This document shows, piece by piece, positions 13,804-22,335 of a stretch of DNA of 23,419 nucleotides. The notes below the pieces were generated by a model that was given only the letters and a program-made list of their open reading frames with translations, did no database searches and was not told the DNA's origin. This DNA comes from CAZEER01 sp964511215 (GTDB lineage Bacteria; Fidelibacterota; Marinisomatia; Marinisomatales; UBA1611). Every line of letters starts with the position of its first letter. The stretch's first letter is position 1. The stretch lies in the NCBI GenBank assembly GCA_964511215.1, contig CAZEER010000035.1:1-23419 (forward strand), given 5' to 3'. A program made the position numbers and the translations under genes.

Positions 13804-15978
13804 TTATTTTACATATAACAATTTACCAGTTTCAACTTTACCATTAATAATCAACTTGAAAAAATAAGTTCCCGCTGCAATTTCTTCTCCACCATCACTT
13901 ATTGCATTCCAAGTTATTTCATTAATGCCTAGCATCCGATTAAAATTGTTCATTGTCCTTATCTTTTGGCCTAAAAGATTATATATACTTAATTGGATAT
14001 TAGAATTGTCTTGTAGATTAATGAGAAAATTTATTTTAGAATTAAATGGATTAGGAAACGGATTATTTAATTTCAATCCTGACAAAACAGCAACCTTATC
14101 AATAGCTAATAACAATTCACTATCCATCCATGCTAAACGATCTGCTGACCAAGATTTTAAATAATTAATTTCTTCTTCATAAGTATCAAAAATATAATAA
14201 TTTGGCCAAATATAATTACCCAATAACGGCCACCGCGAAAAATTCCGATCCACTGATGGGCCTAAGTAAGTAGAAATACTATCAATTATATTATTAATAT
14301 GATTCTCAGAAAAAATAGTTGACCGCAATTGAGTAAAGCGTTGTGCTGCCTTTGATTTAAAATTTTCATCCTGCCATAATAATTCCCACCAGAATGCCAT
14401 CGCATCTCCACCCTCAGGATTATATTCTAATAACCAGTTATAGACTTCCCATGTCTCACCATAATCACAATTACCAAAACCATGATTAAAATCCCAGATG
14501 GGTCCTGCTGTCAATTTGTTATCAATACTTTCTTTATCTTTATACATATAGGTACTAAGCCTATAGGCGTCTACATTTTTTGCCAATTCTTGTAGTAATA
14601 TAAAATCAATAAAAGATTCAACATTCATTATTGATGGATAACCTGTTGAATCATTTGTATAATCATCACTCACCATAATATTTTCAAAATCATTAATATA
14701 ACCCTGGATATATTCTTCCTGCTCAGTTACAATATCACTTGGTTTAGGATAATGATAATTGTAAATCACCTCATCAAACTCACTTTCAAATCCTCCAATA
14801 TTATCCCCCGTGTAGAACCAATCAAATTTTAATATATAACCACCTGTTACATCATCGCCGCTAATTTCATCGGGTTCCAACTTCGAGACGTCCACTCGAT
14901 CGCTATCTCGTTTTATTTTTTCCATTAAAACATAAACACCGCGATATTCATTATTTAGATAGAGTTCAACATATCGAGTCCTAGATGCATATCTACCCAT
15001 TTCATTAGAAAGTTGATAGATCAAGACATTTCGTATCATGGTCTTATCTTGCCATGGAGCATATAAAACCCAATCGTTTTCTTCAGGCATGCCTAACAAC
15101 TCAACATTATTATTCTCACCTTCATCATCGACCGTTTCAAACCGATAAGGAGGTTTTTCTTGCCATTGGGAGGAATTACCACGCTTCTCAATTGTAATAT
15201 GTCCGTTATAATCATTGAACGGATCATCAACATGGTTTATTCCAGAAGGATTATTTATAATTCCCATGTATGCAGGAATTCTGGGTTCATCTGGTATTTC
15301 GGAACCATATGTGTCAATTATAACTAGTGGTAAATTTGATTCAACAAAATCTATCGGTTCTTGAAACCAATATGGTGGAGGTGAATAAAATTCAGAATCA
15401 TCAATAATTTCAAAAGTTAAAAAAAAATTTCCAGACATATCCGATGAATTAATTCCTATATTGTGTACTTGCACTGCAAGAACATTCATACCATTAGTCA
15501 ATAAAGTATCCAAAGATAACGAATCCAGAATGATACTCTCAGGATAACCTCCGTTATATAACGATGCTTCATGGTCATAAGTAACAGTTTCATCATATGG
15601 AACAAAAGTACCTGGCTCGGACAGGTTATAGGACCGACCTATTTCATTTCCATTCAGATAAGCTACAAATCCATCATCATAATCGGCATGTATCACTGCC
15701 CTTGATAATTTTGATAAATCTGTAATTAAAAAAGTCTGCCTAAAATAAACAGAAATTGTAGGATCAATGATTGTTCCGTCATCATCATCTGAGTATCCAA
15801 ATCCACCTGGTCCATCCTCCCAATCACTATCGTCAAATATTATTTCGTTCCAATTAGTCGGCAACTCTTCGACCGGAACAATATATTGCCATTCATCCTC
15901 AGCAAAAATTGCCGTTTCCCAGTGACTTTGAGAAAATAAAACCTGTAAGAGTAAAACATTAAATATTAATTTTTTCAA
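13804..15978 (-). CDS. CotH kinase-family secreted protein with T9SS type A-like sorting domain
   Basis: This is a 724-residue exported protein. A signal peptide spans residues 1-17. A jelly-roll, carbohydrate-binding-like module (about 20-195: W-E-D-G-P-G-G-F-G-Y-S, ISVYFRQTF, ADYDDGFVAYLNGNEIGR) comes next. The CotH domain (about 215-560) contains IEKRGNSSQWQEKPPYRFE, LGMPEENDWVLYAPWQDKTMIRN, VELYLNNEYRGVYVLMEKIKRD and the metal-site motif GPIWDFNHGFGN (Asp496). The C-terminal module (about 640-724) starts with NPFPNPFNSKINF and ends with AAGTYFFKLIINGKVETGKLLYVK, the pattern of type IX secretion sorting domains. CotH is an atypical kinase that phosphorylates secreted proteins in Bacillus spores. 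Whether FCB-group members are kinases is unknown. Here the second Asp of the metal motif is Asn (DFN), a variant I believe is common in such surface proteins. It follows a truncated CotH-like gene by 6 bases. Confidence 0.85.
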   Translation of the reverse strand: MKKLIFNVLLLQVLFSQSHWETAIFAEDEWQYIVPVEELPTNWNEIIFDDSDWEDGPGGFGYSDDDDGTIIDPTISVYFRQTFLITDLSKLSRAVIHADYDDGFVAYLNGNEIGRSYNLSEPGTFVPYDETVTYDHEASLYNGGYPESIILDSLSLDTLLTNGMNVLAVQVHNIGINSSDMSGNFFLTFEIIDDSEFYSPPPYWFQEPIDFVESNLPLVIIDTYGSEIPDEPRIPAYMGIINNPSGINHVDDPFNDYNGHITIEKRGNSSQWQEKPPYRFETVDDEGENNNVELLGMPEENDWVLYAPWQDKTMIRNVLIYQLSNEMGRYASRTRYVELYLNNEYRGVYVLMEKIKRDSDRVDVSKLEPDEISGDDVTGGYILKFDWFYTGDNIGGFESEFDEVIYNYHYPKPSDIVTEQEEYIQGYINDFENIMVSDDYTNDSTGYPSIMNVESFIDFILLQELAKNVDAYRLSTYMYKDKESIDNKLTAGPIWDFNHGFGNCDYGETWEVYNWLLEYNPEGGDAMAFWWELLWQDENFKSKAAQRFTQLRSTIFSENHINNIIDSISTYLGPSVDRNFSRWPLLGNYIWPNYYIFDTYEEEINYLKSWSADRLAWMDSELLLAIDKVAVLSGLKLNNPFPNPFNSKINFLINLQDNSNIQLSIYNLLGQKIRTMNNFNRMLGINEITWNAISDGGEEIAAGTYFFKLIINGKVETGKLLYVK

Positions 15979-15984
15979 ACTAAC

Positions 15985-16239
15985 CTATAGTATTTTTAAA
16001 TTTTTATATAAATTTGAATTACCCTTATATTTTACATCAATATCATCGAGTGTTTCTCGATCAGATATTTCTAGTACTAATTTATAGGTTTTATCATCTT
16101 CTTCCCATCGTTTCCGGAGAATGTGATCATAATCAAGATTATAAAAACTAATTTCCATGTTATGAACATAATAAGGATTAAAAAATTCTTGACCATTTAA
16201 TAAACTTAAAAATAGAAAAACTGTGTTAAAGAATTGCAT
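15985..16239 (-). pseudogene. Truncated CotH-like gene (signal peptide plus first part of CotH domain)
   Basis: An 84-codon reading frame begins with a signal peptide (MQFFNTVFLFLSLLNGQ). It continues with FFNPYYVHNMEISFYNLDYDHILRKRW, then LVLEISDRETLDDIDVKYKGNSNLYKN, and stops. The segment follows the start of CotH kinase domains, where an I-x-F/H...D-x-x-x-L...W region leads to a D-x-x-x-(R/Y)-(Y/K)-(R/K)-G-(N/S)-S strand. All later CotH elements (Q-x-D-K-T-M-I-R-N, metal motif) are missing. Six bases further a complete CotH gene starts with its own signal peptide and a different N-terminal module. The simplest reading is a remnant of a second CotH gene after deletion or recombination. A short secreted protein made on purpose cannot be excluded, since the frame is intact and the spacing to both neighbours (6 and 14 bases) is operon-like. 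Confidence 0.6.
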
Positions 16240-16253
16240 TTAGTATAATTCTT

Positions 16254-17747
16254 TTAGATATCAATAATAAGTTGTACTAGATATTCCACATCACCCTCGT
16301 TAATAATTCCATCTGTATTTACATCTGCTTGAAGTGTTGATGCACCGTCAAAACCTAGAATTATATCAACAATAATCAAAATATCTTGAATATCTTGAAT
16401 AAGGTCAAAATTCATATCACCTAATGGAAAAAGATAACCCAATGGATACTTTTGAGCTCTAGCAATCATTTGGCCATCACTGAGTTGATATTCCCAAACA
16501 ATCTCACCATCTTGATTTATTTCAAATATTCTAGCTTCTGTCGCAACAGTTATAAAAGTATTTCCATTTGGTAACCGAAAAGCACCAGATTGAATGAAGG
16601 AAAAAAAATCTCCCGCATATAACCAAAATAGTTCACTTGGACCAAATATTCCCCCAATATCTAATTCATAATGTCCATTATCTAAAGGTGTCTCGATTTC
16701 ATAAATAGCGGACTGCCAATCATTAACTGGCATTGACATCCAATCTCCATGAAAATTATTATATAATATTAGATTCCCTTCACCAGGATAACCTGCTGGA
16801 ACCCAATTGACACCGTGTTGTGCTTCCAAGTACTGGTATTCCTCATTATCCTGAGCATAAACATTCGGGTTCCCCCAACGATATAAAAAATCGCCACCTT
16901 TCCCTGAATGTCCACCTGCATGTCCTGCGGCCTCTTCAGTAGTGGTACTATGGTCAATAATATAAATCTCATTATTATGGCGGCTGGACAACACAATTTG
17001 ATCTAAATTAGCATTATAATCAATCGCATTAAAATGTATCCAGTCTGCCTGTGGTCCACACATCCCATCAAAACCTCCAACTGCACCATAGTTAATATCT
17101 AATAGTTCAGGATGACTCGAAATAATACCATAGTTCGGTAAATCTTGGCTTATATCTTGTATTATATGGTCCCAAATATGCCATTCCCAAACTATGTTGA
17201 TTTCATTATTGTTATTCATCTCAATCTCAAGTATAGCTTCAGACCACATCTGATTTAAAGGGTTTTGAACTTCAACTCTTCCTATTTCAGCCCACCCTCT
17301 TCCTATACCACCATAATACTGACTGTTTTCTCCCTGAATTGCAGAATGTCTTTCCCATACCAGTACTAATATATTGCCATTAGGCATAGGTTCAATATCA
17401 TGGTGGTGCTGATAAATATTATTAGAAAATTCATAATTCCAAAGGAGTTCTCCAGCCCAATTATATTGAGAAATACCACCTCCAACGCCACCACTACACA
17501 TTGATGGATTTTCAACACGATATGGATATATTAGAGTACTATCTTTCAATAAATAAGGCATGCTCGCTGAGCCATGGTCATGTGTCCAAGAATTAATAAT
17601 ATTCTCATCATTATCAATTAAAAACGTATAGTGATCATTTTCTTCAGGATCATCACTATATGCCGAAAATAGTGTTATCCCTTCATATACCTGAGCTGTG
17701 ATAATGTTACAAAATAGAAGAGCCATGATAATATTGGCTTGATTCAT
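16254..17747 (-). CDS. Secreted arylsulfotransferase-family (ASST) protein with C-terminal dockerin-like repeats
   Basis: The 497-residue product from the ATG at 17747 starts with a signal peptide (MNQANIIMALLFCNIITAQ). The frame is open four codons further to a TTG, which I reject because ATG is available and the signal is complete. The main domain is a beta-propeller of the arylsulfotransferase type. It has QHHHDIEPMPNGNILVLVWE, WEWHIWDHI, ADWIHFNAIDYNANLDQIVLSSRHNNEIYIID, GGDFLYRWGNP and EAQHGVNWVP, so the His and Arg residues expected at a sulfate-transfer site are present in recognisable places. Family members in Proteobacteria move sulfate between phenols; the FCB homologues are uncharacterised and may bind rather than transfer. 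The last 55 residues hold two dockerin-like calcium loops (GDMNFDLIQDIQDILIIVDIILG and ADVNTDGIINEGDVEYLVQLI). No sorting domain follows, so attachment may go through the dockerin. It is followed after 14 bases by the CotH remnant. Confidence 0.82.
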   Translation of the reverse strand: MNQANIIMALLFCNIITAQVYEGITLFSAYSDDPEENDHYTFLIDNDENIINSWTHDHGSASMPYLLKDSTLIYPYRVENPSMCSGGVGGGISQYNWAGELLWNYEFSNNIYQHHHDIEPMPNGNILVLVWERHSAIQGENSQYYGGIGRGWAEIGRVEVQNPLNQMWSEAILEIEMNNNNEINIVWEWHIWDHIIQDISQDLPNYGIISSHPELLDINYGAVGGFDGMCGPQADWIHFNAIDYNANLDQIVLSSRHNNEIYIIDHSTTTEEAAGHAGGHSGKGGDFLYRWGNPNVYAQDNEEYQYLEAQHGVNWVPAGYPGEGNLILYNNFHGDWMSMPVNDWQSAIYEIETPLDNGHYELDIGGIFGPSELFWLYAGDFFSFIQSGAFRLPNGNTFITVATEARIFEINQDGEIVWEYQLSDGQMIARAQKYPLGYLFPLGDMNFDLIQDIQDILIIVDIILGFDGASTLQADVNTDGIINEGDVEYLVQLIIDI

Positions 17748-17806
17748 TTTTAGGACCAAAAGCGCAAACTGATTAAATGTAACAGGCTCAAACTATAAAA
17801 GAAATG

Positions 17807-18328
17807 TTAATATTGAATAATACTAAATATAGGGTCAGGATGTAAAAGTTCATTGCCTTTAAGGAATTCTAGTTCAATCAAAAAGCCATAGCTAACAATT
17901 TCCCCACCTAATTTTTTTACTAAGTTGCCAGTTGCTCTTGATGTCCCACCCGTAGCAAGCAAATCATCTATAATTAATACCCTTTTATCATCTTTTATTG
18001 AATCTAAATGAATTTCGATAGCATCAGTACCATACTCTAAATCATATTCTTCAATTACCGTTTCAATAGGTAATTTCCCTGGCTTACGGGCTAAAACAAA
18101 TTGTGCACCAAGTTTTAAAGATAATGGAGCAGCAAAAATAAACCCCCGACTCTCAATACCAACCACTATATCTACTTTCTTATCCTTAAACTGATCATAA
18201 AATACATTTATTGATTCATTAAAAGCATCTTGATCTTGCAGTAATGTTGTAATATCCTTGAATTGAATACCCGGCTTTGGAAAATCTGGTACATTTCGAA
18301 TACTATTTTTTATTTTATCAATATTCAT
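17807..18328 (-). CDS. apt: Adenine phosphoribosyltransferase
   Basis: This 173-residue enzyme makes AMP from adenine and PRPP. The N-terminal PDFPKPGIQFKDITTLL segment (14-30) is characteristic of Apt. GIESRGFIFAAPLSLKLG holds the pyrophosphate-binding loop, and the PRPP motif is VLIIDDLLATGGTS (117-130). Its start overlaps the mtnP stop by 4 bases (ATGA). The phosphorylase before it releases free adenine, so Apt would recycle the base directly; the pairing is biochemically sensible. It is the last gene of the four-gene coupled set; 47 bases later the sulfotransferase-like gene begins on the same strand, so transcription may continue into it. Confidence 0.96.
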   Translation of the reverse strand: MNIDKIKNSIRNVPDFPKPGIQFKDITTLLQDQDAFNESINVFYDQFKDKKVDIVVGIESRGFIFAAPLSLKLGAQFVLARKPGKLPIETVIEEYDLEYGTDAIEIHLDSIKDDKRVLIIDDLLATGGTSRATGNLVKKLGGEIVSYGFLIELEFLKGNELLHPDPIFSIIQY

Positions 18329-19095
18329 TTACTTTTTTCCTGATAGCGTTTTTTTATTAGTGGGATCACATTTTCAATCAATTTTTTAACATTATTCACA
18401 TTGTTACTCATTACATCATAAATCATTTCCATTGTGACTTCTTCATGATTATCACGCCAGCAATCATAATCTGTACTCATCGCTATGCTCTGATATTGAA
18501 TATCTAGTTCCCTAGCCAAAATAATTTCTGGCACTGTAGACATATTTATGATATCACACCCCCACGAACGAAACATAATACTTTCAGCTTTTGTACTAAA
18601 TCGAGGACCTTCAATAGTCACTACGGTACCCCCATTATGATAATCAAATTTCAATAGTCTGCAAGAATCGATTAAACAATTCCTTAAATCAGTACTAAAT
18701 GGATTTCCCATTGCTGTATGTACAACTTCAGATTTATCAAAAAATGTATTTACACGTTTTATTGTTCGATCAATGAACTGATCTGGAAAAACAAAATGGC
18801 CTGGTTTAATTTTTTCTCGCAGTGATCCACATGCTGTTACTGCAAGAATATGAGTACAACCCTCATCTTTCAATGAGGATATATTTGCACGGTAATTTAT
18901 ATTTGATGGATTAATTGAATGATTTATACCATGCCTTGAAAGGACTACAATTGGCACATCTTGCAAATGTCCTATGACCAATTGGGAACTCGGAGGACCA
19001 AAAATAGTGGGAGAATCTTTTGTTTTAAAATTAGAAATAAACTTTGGATCTTCCATCCCAGATCCACCTATTATACCAATTTTTAGATTATCCAT
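18325..19095 (-). CDS. mtnP: S-methyl-5'-thioadenosine phosphorylase
   Basis: This 256-residue enzyme of the trimeric purine-nucleoside phosphorylase family cleaves 5'-methylthioadenosine with phosphate to adenine and 5-methylthioribose 1-phosphate. Phosphate-site motifs are GIIGGSGM (7-14) and SRHG (53-56). EGPRFSTKAESIMFRSWG (162-179) and INMSTVPE (183-190) line the nucleoside pocket. The base site reads TDYDCW (208-213), with two Asp residues as in human MTAP that favour 6-aminopurines; guanosine/inosine phosphorylases have Asn there. 5'-Deoxyadenosine is also a usual substrate of such enzymes. The gene overlaps mtnA by 8 bases upstream and apt by 4 bases downstream. The E-G-P-R-F-S-T-K-A-E-S block and D-Y-D-C-W make MTAP far more likely than PNP. 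Confidence 0.94.
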   Translation of the reverse strand: MDNLKIGIIGGSGMEDPKFISNFKTKDSPTIFGPPSSQLVIGHLQDVPIVVLSRHGINHSINPSNINYRANISSLKDEGCTHILAVTACGSLREKIKPGHFVFPDQFIDRTIKRVNTFFDKSEVVHTAMGNPFSTDLRNCLIDSCRLLKFDYHNGGTVVTIEGPRFSTKAESIMFRSWGCDIINMSTVPEIILARELDIQYQSIAMSTDYDCWRDNHEEVTMEMIYDVMSNNVNNVKKLIENVIPLIKKRYQEKSK

Positions 19096-20140
19096 AGCGT
19101 TGTTTATTTAAAGAATTTTTGTAAGGATATTCTGCAATACCTTTTTCAGTAATAATACCTTGGATTAATTCAGCAGGTGTCACATCAAATGCAGGTGTGG
19201 TTACCTCAATATCTTCAACTGTAAACTGCACTCCATTAATACGTGTTACTTCTTCCCCTGAACGTTGTTCCACTGGAATATCAGGTCCCGATCCAATTTC
19301 ATAGTCTACAGTTGACAAAGGAGCAGCCACATAAAACGGTACACCATGATGTTTTGCTAAAACAGCTAAACTGTATGTCCCAATCTTATTTGCAGTATCA
19401 CCATTTGATGCAATTCTATCAGCTCCCACAAATATTCCATCAATATCAATTTTTTTCATAGTTTGAGCAGCCATACTATCTGTCATTAGCGTAAAAGGAG
19501 TTTCAGTCCTTTTTAATTCCCATGCATTTAACCTTGCTCCTTGGAGTAAGGGTCTTGTCTCACAAACATGAACCTTTACATTTTTTCCCATAGCATGGGC
19601 ATATTGTATTACACCCAATGCAGTACCAATCCCGCTTGTAGCTAGCCCTCCAGTATTACATATTGTTATTACATTGGAATTATCTGGAATTAATTCAGCA
19701 CCATGGAGACCCAAACTATGGCAACGATTTAAATCATCATCCTTAATTTGATGAGCCAATTTCAATAAATTTCTTTTTATTTCAGTTATATTTTTGTCTG
19801 GTTTTTTTACTTTTTCTTTCATCTGTCTAACAGCCCATTTAAGGTTGACTGCAGTTGGTCGAGTATTTTCAATTTCATCTGCTTGAACCAAAAACTCTTT
19901 AATAAAACCCTCTTGATTATTACTAGTTATTTTATTTGCAGAAAGAACACAAGCATATGCACCTGCAACTCCAATTGCTGGCGCGCCACGAATAGCCAAT
20001 CGGTAGATTGCATCACATACAACTTTGTAATCATCTGTTTCGATATACTCTTCTTTCAATGGTAGCTTAGTTTGGTCTATCATTTTAACACATTTATCAT
20101 TCCATTCTATGGTTGGTGTAGGATCAACTAAAGGATTCAT
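19088..20140 (-). CDS. mtnA: S-methyl-5-thioribose-1-phosphate isomerase
   Basis: This 350-residue enzyme of the eIF2B-like family converts 5-methylthioribose 1-phosphate to 5-methylthioribulose 1-phosphate. The phosphate-binding loop is AIRGAPAIGVAGAYA (49-63). Catalytic Cys161 is in TICNTGGLATSGIG, and catalytic Asp241 in VGADRIASNGDTANKIGT. CETRPLLQGARLNAWEL (193-209) is the family signature that separates MtnA from eIF2B alpha/beta/delta and ribose-1,5-bisphosphate isomerase. Its ATG overlaps the stop of the aldolase/dehydrogenase gene (ATGA), and its 3' end overlaps mtnP by 8 bases, so translation is probably coupled on both sides. None of the later genes of the classic methionine salvage route (mtnB, mtnC, mtnD, mtnK) is present nearby, which points to the aldolase for the next step. 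Confidence 0.95.
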   Translation of the reverse strand: MNPLVDPTPTIEWNDKCVKMIDQTKLPLKEEYIETDDYKVVCDAIYRLAIRGAPAIGVAGAYACVLSANKITSNNQEGFIKEFLVQADEIENTRPTAVNLKWAVRQMKEKVKKPDKNITEIKRNLLKLAHQIKDDDLNRCHSLGLHGAELIPDNSNVITICNTGGLATSGIGTALGVIQYAHAMGKNVKVHVCETRPLLQGARLNAWELKRTETPFTLMTDSMAAQTMKKIDIDGIFVGADRIASNGDTANKIGTYSLAVLAKHHGVPFYVAAPLSTVDYEIGSGPDIPVEQRSGEEVTRINGVQFTVEDIEVTTPAFDVTPAELIQGIITEKGIAEYPYKNSLNKQRYG

Positions 20141-22268
20141 ATGATTCTTTCATTACCTCCATCTATTGGTATCTGAGCACCCGTAGTTTTATTACTCTTA
20201 GTACTAACAAAAAATACTGCCATCTCAGCCACATCTTGGGATGAAACATCCACTTTTAATAAATTGCGACTTTTGTATTCTTCGACTGATAGACCATACT
20301 CTTGCGCTCTTGTTCTTAAAATTTTTTTGGACCAAACACCTGTATCATAAACACAATCAGGGTGAATTATATTAACTCGAATATTATATTTAGCTAATTC
20401 AATTGCCGAAAGCCTCGACATTTGCGTCAATCCTGATTTTGCAATGGTATATGTTCCTGCCCCTGGTCCTGGAGCACCTACGTTTCGAGACCCCATAAAA
20501 ATTACCGCTGGGTCAATACCATGCTTTAGAAATGGTATACATTCTCTTAGTATCCTATGATGACTGTTTAAATTGATATCCATATCATACTCCCATTTTT
20601 TATCATCAATTTTATCAATACAAGCTGATGATGAAAAAATACCTGCGTTACTTATAAGAATATCAAGACCTCCAAATTCTTTGACTGCAAAAGATACAGC
20701 CTTTTTAATATCAGAGGAATTTTTCAGATCAGCAATACATCCTTTATATGAAGAAAATTCAGAAAACAATTCACTAACTTTTTTATCTTTGTCTATTCCT
20801 AATACGGCACAGCCTTCGTTTAGAAGTTTTTCTACAATAGAATATCCGATTCCGCTTGCTGACCCAGTAACAATAGCTATTTTTCCTTGAAAATCCAGAA
20901 TTTTTGAACTTTTGTTTAGCTTAGCCTGTTCAAGTTCCCAATATTCAATTTCAAATAATTTTTTAAATGAGATTGGTTTCCAATTATCCAANNNNNNNNN
21001 NNNNNNNNNNNNNNNNNNNNNNNNNNNNNNNNNNNNNNNNNNNNNNNNNNNNNNNNNNNNNNNNNNNNNNNNNNNNNNNNNNNNNNNNNNNCCCAATATT
21101 CAATTTCAAATAATTTTTTAAATGAGATTGGTTTCCAATTATCCAAGTTAGAAGATGTCTGCAAGGCTCTAATTGTATGAACATTAATATCATAAACAAT
21201 TTTGGCTTCTTTTTTTGAGCTTCCAAAACAAATTGTTCCATATCCTTGCCATAGTGCCCAATTAGGTCCATTATTTAACTTTTTAATTCCTTTAGTTTTA
21301 TTTTTTTCAAAATATTTATCATACCTATTCTGAAATTCTTTTGCTGATTGATTCAGGTTATTGTTTTTTATTACCCATGCAAAGGGTTTAGTTCTTATAA
21401 CATGATCAGGAGTAAGAGTACCTTTTGTACTTAATCTTGTTGCATTTTTCAAAATAGAAAATCCCGTTGCTTCTAGTGAATCATTTAATAATGCGATACA
21501 TGGTTTTCCTGAAATGTCTGAAGCTATTTTACGAATTTTTGCTAATTTTAATAAATTAGATCTTGGTTTTTCTTTTTTATAACTTCTAAAAACTTTTTCT
21601 TTTTTTAAAAATTTTTCTGCAACCTTAACAATATCAATCATTCTGTCATAGCTTTGCTTAGCATCATTCCCAAAGCTAAATACTCCATGATTCATAAGAA
21701 TCATACCTTGAAGCTTATCCCAGCTAACATTTCTTGTCATTTTTTCAATTTTCTTTGCTAATAAAAATCCAGGCATAACATATGGAACAACTAGAATACT
21801 ATCATCATAAATATGATTAATTATTTTAAGACCACTAGGGGTGTTTGTTATAGATAATACAGCATCTGCATGGGTATGATCTACATATTTAAATGGTATT
21901 AAAGCATGTAAAATTGTTTCAACTGATGGGTTAGGTGCAGATGGTTCCAAAGTTGCCAACCTCTGTTCAATTACCATTTGAGAATCTGATAAAGTTTCTT
22001 TTTTAGATAGTTTTAAAAGGTAATCCAGATTAACTGGAGCAAACCCTTCTTTTTCTATCGATATTAGATCCCAGCCGCTACCTTTTATAAATAGTGTATT
22101 TATTTTTTCCCCAAAAATATTTTTATAATAACCCTTTACAGATGTATTACCACCACCATGCAAAACCAGCTCAGGGTTTCTTCCTAATAAACGTGAACTA
22201 TATACACGCATATCAAGCTGACTCCTCGAAAAAAGTTTAGCTTCTTTTTCATTCCAAAGATTTTTCAT
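20137..22268 (-). CDS. Bifunctional class II aldolase / short-chain dehydrogenase (split by an assembly gap)
   Basis: As written the gene is broken by 100 Ns. Removing the Ns and one copy of the flanking 55-base duplication (155 bases) leaves 1977 bases, exactly 659 codons, and joins both halves in frame as a 658-residue protein. The aldolase domain (1 to about 375) has HGGGNTSVK (37-45), KGSGWDL (62-68), catalytic Glu117 in PSVETILHA, zinc ligands His131 and His133 in DHTHAD, and His194 in MNHGVFSFG. The dehydrogenase domain (about 408-658) has TGSASGIG (416-423), SNAG (488-491) and the YTIAK pair (Tyr555, Lys559) after GSRN. The architecture is that of RhaD/YuxG-type fusions, which split rhamnulose 1-phosphate to DHAP plus lactaldehyde and oxidise the latter. 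Its stop overlaps mtnA, so 5-methylthioribulose 1-phosphate or 5-deoxyribulose 1-phosphate is a more likely substrate here. Substrate assignment is inference from context. Confidence 0.86.
20937..20991. repeat. 55-bp direct repeat, left copy (assembly duplication)
   Basis: These 55 bases, starting CCCAATATTC and ending TTATCCAA, recur exactly at 21092-21146, directly after the run of Ns. Both copies encode the same stretch NLDNWKPISFKKLFEIEYW within the aldolase/dehydrogenase linker. The repeat most likely arises from two contig ends overlapping by one assembler k-mer and is not a genomic repeat. Confidence 0.9.
20992..21091. other. Assembly gap of exactly 100 Ns
   Basis: Exactly 100 undetermined bases, a conventional gap size for unknown length. 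Given the identical 55 bases on each side and the in-frame rejoining after collapse, the true missing length is probably zero, and 155 bases here are artefactual. Confidence 0.97.
21092..21146. repeat. 55-bp direct repeat, right copy (assembly duplication)
   Basis: An exact copy of 20937-20991 on the other side of the gap. Beyond its right end the sequences differ, as expected if these are overlapping contig ends. Confidence 0.9.
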
Positions 22269-22335
22269 AACATGTAAATTACTTTTGATTTATATATGTT
22301 TGTTAGATTAGAATATTTATTACAATTATCACCAT

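Noticed and set aside
18325..19095. mtnP as an ordinary guanosine/inosine phosphorylase
   Set aside because: The TDYDCW base-site motif, the INMS segment and the neighbouring mtnA favour methylthioadenosine phosphorylase.
20916..21121. Frames running through the Ns, suggesting two overlapping aldolase products
   Set aside because: They arise from the duplicated 55 bases; collapsing the gap gives one continuous fusion protein.
20937..21146. A genuine genomic direct repeat, insertion target duplication or attachment site
   Set aside because: The copies flank only Ns, lie inside a coding linker, and their removal restores an in-frame gene, so an assembly cause is far more likely.
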